Of a stretch of 64,000 bases of DNA, positions 34,660 through 44,466 are shown in pieces. A program made the translations under genes and the position numbers. Within the stretch, counting starts at the first letter, position 1. Each line of letters starts with the position of its first letter. The notes under the pieces are model-generated. The model saw nothing but the letters and a program-made list of their open reading frames with translations. It did no database searches and was not told the origin of the DNA. The stretch is from CAAFZY01 sp964410325 (GTDB lineage: Bacteria > Pseudomonadota > Alphaproteobacteria > RF32 > CAG-239): contig CAYPFN010000003.1 in the NCBI GenBank assembly GCA_964410325.1, forward strand, positions 43,333 through 107,332, written 5' to 3'.

Positions 34660-35153
34660 TTCTGCAAATATTTTTCCACAGCGGAAATACTCGATTTTAG
34701 GTTTTTCCTACGCTCTTCAGCCTCCGGCACTTTCCCCCACTTTTGAATCTGATACAACTCCTCAAGTTCAGAAAGTTTAAAAGCCTCATTTGCATTAATA
34801 TGCCCCCTAACAAGAGCCAAAGCAAGCAATACCGAACGCATATTAACCGCAGCCAAAGAGAAAGCTGCCAGCTCTTTGTCGGAAAAACTGCTGATATAAT
34901 TGCGTAGCCTTAACGAAGTTTCCTTTGTAGACGGCAGAGATTCTAATCCTGTCGTTGTTTTAAAACGGGCATTAACGTTTTCATCGACCCATTGCAATAC
35001 CGGACCCCATTTTTTTTCCTGTTCTTTTTGCAGTTTCTTATCCGTGCTCCAATATAGCAACACATCATACAGCGAAAAATCAACCAAACGATCAATCAAT
35101 TCTTCACGGTGTAATTGGACATCTTCTTCTATTTGTTTCCAATTATAGTCCAT
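34656..35153 (-). CDS. ATP12-family F1-ATPase assembly chaperone
   Basis: This 165-residue protein matches ATP12: the segment ALALVRGHINANEAFKLSEL and ELYQIQKWGKVPEAEERRKN are the conserved C-terminal core. In mitochondria and alphaproteobacteria ATP12 chaperones the alpha subunit of F1-ATPase. It lies 2 bases after the asmA-like gene and overlaps acyP. The N-terminal DYNWKQIEEDVQLHREELID region may be a truncated form of the usual longer head. No atp genes are in the window. Confidence 0.8.
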   Translation of the reverse strand: MDYNWKQIEEDVQLHREELIDRLVDFSLYDVLLYWSTDKKLQKEQEKKWGPVLQWVDENVNARFKTTTGLESLPSTKETSLRLRNYISSFSDKELAAFSLAAVNMRSVLLALALVRGHINANEAFKLSELEELYQIQKWGKVPEAEERRKNLKSSISAVEKYLQK

Positions 35154-35155
35154 GA

Positions 35156-37318
35156 TTAATCCTTTCTTTTAAATAAATTTAAAACATCTTTAGCTGTATT
35201 CGTCAATACATTAACCCCATCAGAAATAACCTCGCTTGTACCTTGATAAACTCCCTGTCCAGCAGCTTTTACCCCTTCTGGCGCTGGAAACATATTTTGG
35301 TATGTTGTTCCTTTCAAAGCTGTATAACAAGGCGATTCATCAGCATCTAAAACCAGTTGGGAGCCTAAAAATGCCGGACCGGCAGCCGCCACGCCAACTA
35401 CATTCTTAATCACCGCCGAATTATCAAGCTCTATTTTGGGACTTTCAACAGTGCCCCCGACTTTAACCAGAGAAGATAAAGCCTGCATAACATTTGCATC
35501 AACTAATTTACCATTAAACGGATGAATTGTAAAATCAAGTTTGTCATTTTCTAAATTGAGCGTCCCATCACTCACCACCATCAATTGCTCTGAGTTAAAG
35601 ACAACGCCTTTAGGAAAGCTTGCTTTACCAGATGTTATATCTGAACGAACCACGGCACAGCTCAATTGCAGATTTTTTTGTTGTTTATCTATATTTAAAG
35701 CTTTAAGCAGCTGCGTTACAAAATTCTCCGTGAGATATTTTAAAGCACCAGTCTGTATTTCCGATTCGCCGACAATGGCAATAACCTGACCATTCAGGCT
35801 TTCAACCATCTGGCGCAAGGTTTTACCTTGTCCTGTCAATTGAACAGAAATTGTTGTTTTGCCACCGGACAATATGGCAAATCTACCGCTGTCATCTGCC
35901 ATCAGCCCTTTCCATAAATCTTGCAAAACAATATCGTCACCGGTCAATGATATGCTAAAAGCATTATTTGCGGCTTTAATCGACAAGTCTCCTTTTACCA
36001 CCCCGCCACCAGCATATAGTTCCAATGGCGCAACCGATAAACTGCCGTTTTGTAAAACTGCCGTCAAACTAATATTATTCAATGACAAATCTGAATTGAC
36101 CACCAATGATGCGATAGACACCTGCAACTTGGCATTGATGTTATGCAAAACCGCCAAATCCAGAGCCGTATCTGGAACAAATTCCGCCGCCGCAGCCGAC
36201 GGGACTAAAGTAAATGCCGCTGCTGTTTTTACCGGCGATGCTGTAAGCGTTTGCAAATTAACCGCATCACTGTCAAGCACTGCCTCAATGTATGCTTGAG
36301 CGCCATTTAAATCAATGCTAACCTTTCCACGGAGAACGTTTTCGGCAATATTTAGCGAATTAAGCTCAAGGACAATATCTTTTGGCGTTCCGGAAAATTC
36401 CGCCGTTAAAGCAACCGATGGTGCTCCAAAATTTCCAGCAGGATTTTGCAATTGAAAAGAACCGTCAAAACTTAAATCCGTCATCAGATTCGTTAAAACG
36501 GCATCAAACGCAACCGCGACGCCAAAAGCTTTGATGTCAGCTTTCACCGGATATTTTTCAGTCTGTTGCAAAATAGAGTTTATCGAACCTGCCGTTACCG
36601 TACCAGAAACATCCTCGCCGTTATAAACCACGTCAAAAATCAAATTTACATTAGAATCCATGTCTTCCGAACGAACAATCAAAGATTTAATTTGCAAATC
36701 AGCTACTGAACCAGATTGCATATCCGTATATACCAATTTAGCATTTTCTATACTTATTCGCTTGGCAACAAACCCGGCTAACAACGGAGAAGCGCTTTCT
36801 ATTCCTGATTGCGCTTCGGAAACATCTTGTGTTCCATCGTTTTTCCCCGACATCGTTGTTTCTTCAGAAGAAGATTCGTTCAAGCCACGTTCTATATCGG
36901 AATCCGTTTCTTCCAGCGGTTTGGCAAATTCCCAGTTTGCAACACCGTCAACATTAACAGATAAATAAACTTCTGGATCAATTAAATTAACCGTGTCAAT
37001 CACTATTTCTTTATGCAACAGTGGGATAATGGAAACAGACACCTCTGCGCTTTTTGCTTTAATCATATCCGGTTCTGTCGCCCAGGAAGCGTTTTCAAAA
37101 GAAACATCTTTTAAAACTACTGTCGGTACTAGCGAAATTTTTAAGCCAGCCTCACCTTTTAATGATAATTTCCGGCCTGTTTGATTGTAAACAATCTCTT
37201 CAACATAAGATTTATATTTATTAAGGTCAAACGTTTTGATAAAAACAAATCCAGCGATAAAAATAATTAGCGCCAATACCAGAATTATCCATAAAACAAA
37301 CTTTAACAATTTTTTCAT
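35156..37318 (-). CDS. AsmA-family protein
   Basis: This 720-residue envelope protein has an N-terminal membrane anchor (about residues 7-28) and an AsmA domain, starting with TFDLNKYKSYVEEIVYNQTG and RKLSLKGEAGLKIS. A long beta-rich body follows. AsmA-like proteins are inner-membrane-anchored, periplasmic and linked to outer-membrane lipid transport. The start overlaps the rluC stop (ATGA). The length is above typical AsmA (about 600). Confidence 0.85.
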   Translation of the reverse strand: MKKLLKFVLWIILVLALIIFIAGFVFIKTFDLNKYKSYVEEIVYNQTGRKLSLKGEAGLKISLVPTVVLKDVSFENASWATEPDMIKAKSAEVSVSIIPLLHKEIVIDTVNLIDPEVYLSVNVDGVANWEFAKPLEETDSDIERGLNESSSEETTMSGKNDGTQDVSEAQSGIESASPLLAGFVAKRISIENAKLVYTDMQSGSVADLQIKSLIVRSEDMDSNVNLIFDVVYNGEDVSGTVTAGSINSILQQTEKYPVKADIKAFGVAVAFDAVLTNLMTDLSFDGSFQLQNPAGNFGAPSVALTAEFSGTPKDIVLELNSLNIAENVLRGKVSIDLNGAQAYIEAVLDSDAVNLQTLTASPVKTAAAFTLVPSAAAAEFVPDTALDLAVLHNINAKLQVSIASLVVNSDLSLNNISLTAVLQNGSLSVAPLELYAGGGVVKGDLSIKAANNAFSISLTGDDIVLQDLWKGLMADDSGRFAILSGGKTTISVQLTGQGKTLRQMVESLNGQVIAIVGESEIQTGALKYLTENFVTQLLKALNIDKQQKNLQLSCAVVRSDITSGKASFPKGVVFNSEQLMVVSDGTLNLENDKLDFTIHPFNGKLVDANVMQALSSLVKVGGTVESPKIELDNSAVIKNVVGVAAAGPAFLGSQLVLDADESPCYTALKGTTYQNMFPAPEGVKAAGQGVYQGTSEVISDGVNVLTNTAKDVLNLFKRKD

Positions 37319-38256
37319 ACGATCCAGCTTTCCTTAAAATCCAATCCTAAAAATTTAATATCTTTTCTAAAATAATCTGGTAGCGGCGCTTTTACAACCA
37401 TCTTTTCATGATATACCAAAGATAAATCAATCTGATAAGCATGCAAGTGCAATTTTTGACTCATTTCCGGAATCCGACAGCGCTGAGAACCGAAATACTT
37501 ATCATCTCCCAAAATCGGGCAACCAGCATACTCTAAATGCACCCTTATTTGATGCGTCCGTCCGGTCAATGGTTCGGCCGCAAGCAAACAAAACTTTTCA
37601 CCTGTTGTATCTAAAACTTTATATGCTGTTAATGCCTTTTTACCGCTTGCGGAAACCCTCATGTTTTCACCGGATTTTTCAAGTGGCGCCTTAATTTCGC
37701 CTTGTTCTTTAGGCATTTTTCCCAAACATAAAGCCAGATATATTTTCCGCAACCCATGTTCCCGAAAAGCTTTGGTTAACAGCTCGGCATAATGTCGATT
37801 ACGCGCCAGTACTAAAATACCGCTGGTGTCTTTATCGATTCGATGCACCAATTTCGGTCGCTCGCTTAAATCATAAGCTAAAGCATCCAACATACCGTCA
37901 ATATGCCTTGCCGTATTTGTGCCACCCTGTACAGCAATGCCCGAAGGTTTATTTAAAACAATAATATTTTCATCCTTAAAAATCACCAAGGAACGAATAA
38001 ATTCCGCATCAGCTCGGGACACGATTCTGCTGTCTTTCACCGCTTTTTCCTTATCAAGTGGCGGCAATCTGATTTCCTGCCCGGCCACAAGCCGTAAATT
38101 TGCCTCAGCCTTTTTGCCATCTACTTTAATTTGCTTCGTTCGCAGCAATTTTTGCAGCCGCCCTAAAGATAAAGACGGATATTCTTTTAAAAACCACCGG
38201 TTCAAACGGATTCCGTCATCTTCTGGCTTAACTTTAACAAAGGCAACACCCGACAT
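37315..38256 (-). CDS. rluC: Ribosomal large subunit pseudouridine synthase RluC-type
   Basis: This 313-residue pseudouridine synthase has an N-terminal S4-like domain (RLNRWFLKEYPSLSLGRLQKL) and the RluA-family catalytic motif RLVHRIDKDTSGILVLAR with its Asp. GRTHQIRVHLEYAGCPILGD completes the signature. RluC modifies positions 955, 2504 and 2580 of 23S rRNA in E. coli; RluA or RluD specificity cannot be excluded. It is coupled to the asmA-like gene by overlap. Confidence 0.92.
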   Translation of the reverse strand: MSGVAFVKVKPEDDGIRLNRWFLKEYPSLSLGRLQKLLRTKQIKVDGKKAEANLRLVAGQEIRLPPLDKEKAVKDSRIVSRADAEFIRSLVIFKDENIIVLNKPSGIAVQGGTNTARHIDGMLDALAYDLSERPKLVHRIDKDTSGILVLARNRHYAELLTKAFREHGLRKIYLALCLGKMPKEQGEIKAPLEKSGENMRVSASGKKALTAYKVLDTTGEKFCLLAAEPLTGRTHQIRVHLEYAGCPILGDDKYFGSQRCRIPEMSQKLHLHAYQIDLSLVYHEKMVVKAPLPDYFRKDIKFLGLDFKESWIV

Positions 38257-38278
38257 TTTTTTATTTCTTTTCTATCAA

Positions 38279-38578
38279 TCAGCGCACAATCGACTTTTCT
38301 TTTGCCGGCAACGCTAATTTGGCCAAATCCGGCGTTTTGAGCCGATAAGTAAGCTTGTGCAAAACACTGTTGGCTTTACGAGCCGTTACGCCTTTGGGCA
38401 AAACCATGCTAAGCCGTCTGATTTCCTCCACATCAAATTCTTTTGACAAAGGGATCAAACCGTCGTCATTAATTATCACCATACCGACACCATATGTGCC
38501 AGCGTGATTAACAACTTCGTCAGACAATGCTTTCGCTGTTGTTGGGTTAACCAGCAAAACATGAGTATAATCAGTCAT
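38279..38578 (-). CDS. Hypothetical protein, 99 residues, coupled to rarA
   Basis: This small soluble protein begins MTDYTHVLLVNPTTAKALSD. Its start overlaps the 3' end of rarA by 8 bases, with AAAGGAAAAG as ribosome site, so translation is likely coupled. A basic C-terminal region (ARKANSVLHKLTYRLKTPDLA) could bind nucleic acid. I recognise no family. An upstream ATG at 38629 was rejected as it lies deep inside rarA. Confidence 0.65.
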   Translation of the reverse strand: MTDYTHVLLVNPTTAKALSDEVVNHAGTYGVGMVIINDDGLIPLSKEFDVEEIRRLSMVLPKGVTARKANSVLHKLTYRLKTPDLAKLALPAKEKSIVR

Positions 38579-39896
38579 TATCTTTTCCTTTACTTCTCTG
38601 TTTGTTTTTCTCACGGCGCAGATTATCAAAATAATCTATCCGTTTTTTTATTTCACGCTCATAACCCCGTTCAACTGGCTCATAAAGTTTAACTCTTTTA
38701 ATTCCGTCAGGAAAATAATTCTGTCCGGAAAAACTATCATCCAAATCCTGATCATAAATATAACCATCATGATAGCCAAGTTGCTTCATCAGTTTAGTCG
38801 GGGCGTTTAAGATATGTTTAGGCGGCATTAACGAACCCGTTTTCTTTGCCAAGGCGAAAGCCTTATCCATAGCCTTGTATACTGCGGCTGATTTTGGGGC
38901 CGTTGCCAGATACGCCGTCAACTGCATAATAGCCAGTTCGCCTTCCGGGGAGCCCAGTCTTTCATACACTTCAGCGCAGGCCAAAGCCTGTGTCACCGCA
39001 TTCGGGTCAGCCAAAGAAACATCTTCCACCGCAAAACGGATCAGACGCCTTAAAATATAGCGCGGATCTTCGCCAGAAGAAAGCATACGCGCCACCCAAT
39101 ATAAAGCGGCATCGACATCCGTGCCACGCAAAGACTTATGCACAGCCGAAATCAGATTATAATGCCCATCGCGCCCTTTGTCATAAACCGGTGCCCGTGA
39201 ACGGATAACATTAATAATGTTATCTTTATTAAAAATTTCCCCTTCTTTGGCATAAGCCCACACGCTTTCCGCCAAATTAAGAATATAACGTCCATCGCCG
39301 TCTGCCGTATCTTTCATTAGTTGACGCGCTTCTTCATCAACCGGCAGTTTCTGTCCCGTTTCTTTTTCTGCCCGTTGTAGCAAAATCTCAAAATCATCTA
39401 CTGTTAGACGGTTAAGCACAAAAACCTGACAACGGGAAAGCAAAGCGGCATTTAATTCAAACGAAGGGTTTTCCGTCGTCGCCCCGACTAAAACAATCGT
39501 GCCATCTTCAACATAAGGCAAAAAACCATCTTGTTGCGATTTATTAAATCGGTGGATTTCATCCACAAACAACAATGTTCCCTTGCCTTGGCTTGCGCGA
39601 CGTTCTTGGGCATATTGAAACACGCGCTTCAAATCAGCTACTCCGGAAAACACAGCGGAAATCTGTTCAAAATAAAGATTCGTATGTTCAGCAACCAGAC
39701 GAGCTATTGTTGTCTTGCCACAACCCGGCGGTCCCCATAAAATAAACGACGTAATTTTTCCAGATGCCAACATCCGGCCTAGCGGCGCATTCTGGCCGAC
39801 CAAATGCTCCTGTCCGACAACCTCTGCCAAACTCTGCGGACGCAAACGATCAGCTAAAGGCCTTTTCACCTGACTTGAAAACAATGTATCTTCCAT
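38571..39896 (-). CDS. rarA: Replication-associated recombination protein RarA (MgsA)
   Basis: This 441-residue AAA+ ATPase resembles clamp loaders and acts at stalled forks. It has Walker A WGPPGCGKTT, Walker B LLFVDEIHRF, sensor GATTENPSFE, and the C-terminal RarA region AMDKAFALAKKTGSLMPPKH. ATG 39896 starts MEDTLFSSQVKRPLAD, the usual beginning. An upstream in-frame ATG at 40007 would add 37 residues that are not family-like. It heads the minus-strand operon leading to acyP. Confidence 0.94.
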   Translation of the reverse strand: MEDTLFSSQVKRPLADRLRPQSLAEVVGQEHLVGQNAPLGRMLASGKITSFILWGPPGCGKTTIARLVAEHTNLYFEQISAVFSGVADLKRVFQYAQERRASQGKGTLLFVDEIHRFNKSQQDGFLPYVEDGTIVLVGATTENPSFELNAALLSRCQVFVLNRLTVDDFEILLQRAEKETGQKLPVDEEARQLMKDTADGDGRYILNLAESVWAYAKEGEIFNKDNIINVIRSRAPVYDKGRDGHYNLISAVHKSLRGTDVDAALYWVARMLSSGEDPRYILRRLIRFAVEDVSLADPNAVTQALACAEVYERLGSPEGELAIMQLTAYLATAPKSAAVYKAMDKAFALAKKTGSLMPPKHILNAPTKLMKQLGYHDGYIYDQDLDDSFSGQNYFPDGIKRVKLYEPVERGYEREIKKRIDYFDNLRREKNKQRSKGKDND

Positions 39897-40059
39897 AAAC
39901 TTACGCCACTTTAAAATACTTTGGAAAGTTTGAGTTAAAATATTCCGCCAATCGCTAGTTTGCAGAAACTGCGATTCGCCAGAATCAGCAAAGAGATAAT
40001 AGCACAATTTTTAACTTCAACAACTTTTATTTTTCAAAACTTAACTTCCGGAATAGCTC

Positions 40060-41313
40060 TTAACTCCGCTCACGATCGCCACGCTGGCGCATTAAAGACA
40101 TTCGCTCTTTTACCGCCCATTCCAAGCCCTTGTTTTTTTCGTAATTTTCTTTTGCCTTGCGCAACTTCTCTTCACGTTCCCGCTTTTGCGTTTGCTCATA
40201 AGCCGCATAATCCGTAATATCCACCGACTGCTGGGGTTGGTCATTTTGCGCCTCGTTTCGGCTGGACATGACAGCCTGCTTATGTGCCTCAATAGCTTTG
40301 CGCATTTGTCCATTATGTTCTCTCGCCGTTTCATTTTGTTTTTCGCCACGAATTTCCTGAAACTGTTCCATAATTTCCTCATCTTTAGGTTCCGGCTGAC
40401 CAACAACGGCATTATAAATCTGCTTGCCGGTTTTCAAAAGCTGCGCTACAGTAACTCCCGGGTGTTTGGTTAAATCCCAGACGCCGGCATTTCCTCGGCC
40501 GTCAAAAAACTCCGTGAAATCAACTCCGCGAAATTTTTTCTTCTTCTTTTTTGGCGCCAAAATCTCTTTTAACTCTTTCGGGGTCGGCATTCGTCCCAGT
40601 GCCTGAGCGATCTGTTCCGGAGAAATAATGCATTCGCTCAAATCCAGTTCATAAACATTCACGCCCGTAAAATCAACGCCGGTAAAATCGACCCCTCTTA
40701 AATCAACCATGCTTAAATCTATTCTTGAAAAATCGAGCAAGGTCAAATTCATCCGTCGCAGATTAAGTTTATGTGGATAATAAACGGCCAAAAATTCTAC
40801 CAATGCCTGCAATTCTTCAATTGCCAGCTCGTCCATTTCCACATCTAGCAAAATAGCGTCTTGAATATCAGCGTCAACCAAAACCACGCCGTTCATTTTT
40901 GCGCCAGAAAAATTAGTCCCGCGTAATTTAGAACCTGTAAATACAGCGCCGTTTAAATTTGCCCCTTCCAAATTAGCTCCGGACAAATCAGCTCCCGAAA
41001 AATCCGCTCCTTCCAGGTTAGCTTTGGCAAAATCTGTTTCTTTTAAATCTGCGCCACAAAAAACCGCCTTTCGCAAATCTTCTCCGGCATACTTTCCACC
41101 GCGCAAAACCTTGCCACTAAAATTAAAATCACCACCCAACAAAAGTTTTTCCGATGAAGATAAAGTAGAGTTACCTGCCGTAACCTGCGAAATAGCCTGC
41201 CAGGAAAAACTTTCTTTATACATTTTCTCAACATCGACATCATCGTTTCGCGACGCTTTAACTTTATTCCGCAGCGCTGAAATATGATGTGTTTTTTCAT
41301 CAGTGGTTGCCAT
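40060..41313 (-). CDS. Pentapeptide-repeat protein
   Basis: This 417-residue protein has A(D/N)LxG-type pentapeptide repeats from about residue 65 to 210, for example GADLKETDFAKANLEGADFS and DLRGVDFTGVDFTGVN. These form a right-handed beta helix. The flanks are helical, and the C-terminal part is rich in charged coiled-coil-like sequence (EQTQKREREEKLRKAKENYE). The function is unknown; some pentapeptide proteins mimic DNA or shield gyrase. ATG 41313 (MATTDEK) is preferred; an in-frame ATG at 41331 is possible. Confidence 0.85.
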   Translation of the reverse strand: MATTDEKTHHISALRNKVKASRNDDVDVEKMYKESFSWQAISQVTAGNSTLSSSEKLLLGGDFNFSGKVLRGGKYAGEDLRKAVFCGADLKETDFAKANLEGADFSGADLSGANLEGANLNGAVFTGSKLRGTNFSGAKMNGVVLVDADIQDAILLDVEMDELAIEELQALVEFLAVYYPHKLNLRRMNLTLLDFSRIDLSMVDLRGVDFTGVDFTGVNVYELDLSECIISPEQIAQALGRMPTPKELKEILAPKKKKKKFRGVDFTEFFDGRGNAGVWDLTKHPGVTVAQLLKTGKQIYNAVVGQPEPKDEEIMEQFQEIRGEKQNETAREHNGQMRKAIEAHKQAVMSSRNEAQNDQPQQSVDITDYAAYEQTQKREREEKLRKAKENYEKNKGLEWAVKERMSLMRQRGDRERS

Positions 41314-41381
41314 TTCCAAAAAACTCCACATTTCAATTTTTTAAAGTGTAATCTATTTTTCTTTTTTTGACAAACAAATAA

Positions 41382-42668
41382 TTACGCCTGACGACGCCAC
41401 AGCCATCTGACAAGATATATACCCGGCAGGCTGAACAGAGCGGCAATCATAAAAAATATCGGCCAAGAAACAACCTCGGCCAACAAACCGCTACTGGCGG
41501 CAAACACATCGCGCGCAAAACTCATTAATGAAGATAAAAGCGCATATTGGGTTGCTGTATATAAAACATTACATAAGGAGGAGAGATATGCCACAAAAGC
41601 TGTTGTTGCCATACCGGAAGAAAAGTTCTCCAACGTAATAACTCCGGTCAAACACCACAAATTATGTCCAACCATTGCCTGCAAAGAGAACAGCAGTGTT
41701 GTCAATCCTTGTATAAAACCACAAATATACATTCCTTTAAACAATCCTGTCTTTTTGAGCATAATGCCCCCAAACAACCCTCCGGCAATAGCCGCTGCCA
41801 TGCCATATATTTTAATTATATAAGCAATTTCAGTTTTGGAAAATCCCATATCGTCATAAAAAGGGAAAGCCATCGGCGCAAAATAAGCATCGCTCATCCG
41901 ATAAATAAAAACAAGAAAGATAATCATCAACCAATGTGGCTTTTTAATAAAATCAACTATCGGATTTTTCACCGCCGTTTCAAAAAAAAGCTTTATCTTC
42001 CACGTCCCAGGCAAGTTTTTTCCCGTTCCATATTTAAATTCCGTATCTGGTTCTTTAACCAACAAAAGCGTCGTTAATCCGACAATCGAACCAGTGGCCA
42101 TTATTAAATATACCGTATTCCAAGTCAAAAAGTCTGCCATCCACAACGCACCAGCCCCGGAAAAGATTAACCCGAAACGATAACCCAGAACAAACACAGC
42201 CACCCCAGATGCCTGCTCATCTTCACAGCGCTGAAAAGTTTCCACCCGATAAGCGTCCAGAACAATATCCAAAGAAGCAGAGGCAAAGCTTACGGCAAAA
42301 GCCCACAGCCACATCAGGGAAGGTTCTGCCGCTGGATCAACGCCTGCCATTGCGACCATAAAAACAAACAATAAAATCTGCATCAAAAGCGCCCAACTGC
42401 GCCGCCGACCCAGCCGCCACAACACAGGAAGTTTCAAATTATCCAGCAAGGGCGACCACAACCATTTAAAAGCATACGGAATTTTCACTAAAGAAAAAGC
42501 CCCAATGGCCGCATATGTCCAGCCAGCATCTTTCAGCCACAGGCTTAGTGTGCTAAACACTAACAAAAAGGGGAACCCGCTGGCAAAACCAAGCGTAATC
42601 ATTGCCAGCATTTTCCGATTGCCATAAATTTTCCATATATTTTGCAGCTTATCCTTCATATCGTCCAT
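41382..42668 (-). CDS. ampG: AmpG-like muropeptide permease (MFS)
   Basis: This 428-residue major-facilitator protein has about 12 membrane segments. The conserved AmpG start LGFASGFPFLLVFSTLSLWL and segments SLVKIPYAFKWLWSPLLDN and ASLDIVLDAYRVE identify the AmpG group, which imports anhydro-muropeptides into the cytoplasm for recycling. With ldcA and a Mur ligase elsewhere in the window this completes most of a murein recycling route. The length is shorter than E. coli AmpG (491), lacking its last two segments, which is common in the family. Confidence 0.88.
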   Translation of the reverse strand: MDDMKDKLQNIWKIYGNRKMLAMITLGFASGFPFLLVFSTLSLWLKDAGWTYAAIGAFSLVKIPYAFKWLWSPLLDNLKLPVLWRLGRRRSWALLMQILLFVFMVAMAGVDPAAEPSLMWLWAFAVSFASASLDIVLDAYRVETFQRCEDEQASGVAVFVLGYRFGLIFSGAGALWMADFLTWNTVYLIMATGSIVGLTTLLLVKEPDTEFKYGTGKNLPGTWKIKLFFETAVKNPIVDFIKKPHWLMIIFLVFIYRMSDAYFAPMAFPFYDDMGFSKTEIAYIIKIYGMAAAIAGGLFGGIMLKKTGLFKGMYICGFIQGLTTLLFSLQAMVGHNLWCLTGVITLENFSSGMATTAFVAYLSSLCNVLYTATQYALLSSLMSFARDVFAASSGLLAEVVSWPIFFMIAALFSLPGIYLVRWLWRRQA

Positions 42669-42740
42669 TACATATCCAAACGGCTTAAATTTAAGTTAAG
42701 ACACAAATTTATTTCGATTTTCAACTCGAAGAAACCCGTT

Positions 42741-42766
42741 AAAAAAAGCGCCCTTCGGCGCCTGAA
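42741..42766 (-). terminator. Terminator of the lipoprotein gene
   Basis: The minus strand reads GGCGCCGAAGGGCGC followed by TTTTTTT, a small GC-rich hairpin with a U tract directly after the lipoprotein gene. Confidence 0.85.
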
Positions 42767-42770
42767 AAAC

Positions 42771-43388
42771 TTAATATTCTCGGATAATCCGACTGTTTTT
42801 GACATACATATTCAAATACTGGTGAATATTTTGTTCCATACGAACGTTAAATTCTTCAAACAATTTATACACCATTTCATTCCAGTATCTTTCTTTATCT
42901 TCAATACTCGTATCAATCGGCATTGTCAACTCGCGCCAAGCCTCAATAGATGTTTGCGCCTGCGATTGTCCGTTTGCTGAGCTGATTTTCAAAACAACTG
43001 ATAACGTTGCCCGATATTTCAAGCTGTCTTTATAAAACAATTGTGACGCTTTTTCTTCAACTTCGGTAACGCTGGCATCTTTAACAATAAATTCTGCTAC
43101 CCGGTTTGAAGCAAAATCCTCCGCCTCCAAACGATCGTTTGCCCAAATGCGCGCGGTCTTTTCAATTGAAACCGGAAACAGGTGTTCAACATTCGGACGA
43201 GTAAAAGACGGCGTAAATTCCGAAACAACATCAATTTTATTAACCTTCAACTCAATCTTAGGCTGATTGTTAAACCGAGGTTCAACATAGCGCCGCACCT
43301 CAGCAACTTCTTCATTGCTGGCGCACGCGCTTAAAAGCAGAACTACAACTGCCGCAAAAATTTTATTAAATTTTATCATCATTTTCAT
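42771..43388 (-). CDS. Lipoprotein of unknown function, 205 residues
   Basis: The signal peptide ends in the lipobox LLLSAC-A, so the mature protein starts at a lipidated Cys (residue 21). The body contains FNNQPKIELKVNKIDVV and mixed alpha/beta sequence without recognised motifs. It is probably outer-membrane or inner-membrane anchored on the periplasmic side. It is a single-gene unit with its own terminator. Two start Mets lie close together; I use the first. Confidence 0.8.
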   Translation of the reverse strand: MKMMIKFNKIFAAVVVLLLSACASNEEVAEVRRYVEPRFNNQPKIELKVNKIDVVSEFTPSFTRPNVEHLFPVSIEKTARIWANDRLEAEDFASNRVAEFIVKDASVTEVEEKASQLFYKDSLKYRATLSVVLKISSANGQSQAQTSIEAWRELTMPIDTSIEDKERYWNEMVYKLFEEFNVRMEQNIHQYLNMYVKNSRIIREY

Positions 43389-43406
43389 CCGTTATTAACC
43401 ATAAAC

Positions 43407-43443
43407 AAAAAACTTGTCCAAAAGACTGAACAAGTTTTTTTCT
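43407..43443 (-). terminator. Terminator of hslO
   Basis: AAAAAACTTG / CAAGTTTTTT arms on a 14-base loop lie 30 bases past the hslO stop on the minus strand, with a T run. Confidence 0.7.
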
Positions 43444-43475
43444 AATACAATTTTTGAGACGATGCAAGCACTTAA

Positions 43476-44399
43476 TTAATGTTTAAGCAAATCATTCTTG
43501 TCAAAAACATATTTTTCCGAACAAAAACTGCATGTTGCGGTAATTTTTCCCTCTTCAGCCATTTCTTCAATTTCCTGTTTTCCAAAACCGCTTAATGTAG
43601 AAAAAAGCTTATCGCGACTGCACCGACAGCCGAACTCATATGCCTTTGCTTTAGCAACAACCAAATTATCCGCATGAAACAAACGTTGCAAAATATCAGT
43701 CGCGCTTAAATCGGCATTAAAGACTTCATCTGCCGACAAGCTGTTCATAAAAATACCCGCCTCATTCCATGCCTCTGCAAGCGCATCCTCATCTATCGCC
43801 AGATTTTTACCGCCTTTAACCGGCGTTTTTTGCAGTATAATTCCGGCCGACTGCCAGCTTTTGCTTTCTCCTTCCGGCCGTTTGACAAACAATTTCAAAA
43901 CCGTGTCAATCTGTTCAGATTGCTTGAAATAACGCAGTGCTAATTCGGTTAATGTCTTACCTTGCAAATCAACCACGCCCTGATACAATTCCGTCTCCGC
44001 CCCCTGATCAATCGTAAAGGCCATATAACCACCGCCCACCAAATGTGGCACTTCTTCAATTACTTCGTCAGTTTTACGCAAAGTTTTGGCGCTCTTAAGT
44101 TTTTCTTCATCAAATTTTGCACAGGCACGAACCTTTCCTTCGGAAGTAACATCGGCCACCAGCACTGAAACTGGTCCGTTTCCCTGAATTTGCAAGGTAA
44201 ACAAGCCTTTATATTTCAGAGCGTTTGCCAGCAAAACAGCTAACGCCGTTGTTTCAGCCAGAGCCGCCGAAACATTTTCCGGATAATTATGGCGCCCCAA
44301 AACATTTTGCAAAACCTCATCCAAACGCACGAACCTGCCGGCAAAAGCACCAGCGTGAATATGAAACGGCGTGCAATTATCAAAATTTCTGTTATTCAC
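43476..44399 (-). CDS. hslO: Redox-regulated chaperone Hsp33
   Basis: This 307-residue cytoplasmic holdase is activated by oxidation. The zinc site is intact: CRC in YEFGCRCSRDKL and CSFC in ATCSFCSEKYVF near the C terminus. The N-terminal chaperone domain begins FHIHAGAFAGRFVRLDE and contains GGYMAFTIDQG. The length is typical. It is divergent from recX, with about 67 bases between the starts. Confidence 0.94.
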   Translation of the reverse strand: MNNRNFDNCTPFHIHAGAFAGRFVRLDEVLQNVLGRHNYPENVSAALAETTALAVLLANALKYKGLFTLQIQGNGPVSVLVADVTSEGKVRACAKFDEEKLKSAKTLRKTDEVIEEVPHLVGGGYMAFTIDQGAETELYQGVVDLQGKTLTELALRYFKQSEQIDTVLKLFVKRPEGESKSWQSAGIILQKTPVKGGKNLAIDEDALAEAWNEAGIFMNSLSADEVFNADLSATDILQRLFHADNLVVAKAKAYEFGCRCSRDKLFSTLSGFGKQEIEEMAEEGKITATCSFCSEKYVFDKNDLLKH

Positions 44400-44466
44400 T
44401 TTCGATAACCTCTTTTCTTAATCTGACAATTGTGTACAATTTAGGGAAAATAAAAGGAATTTTCAA

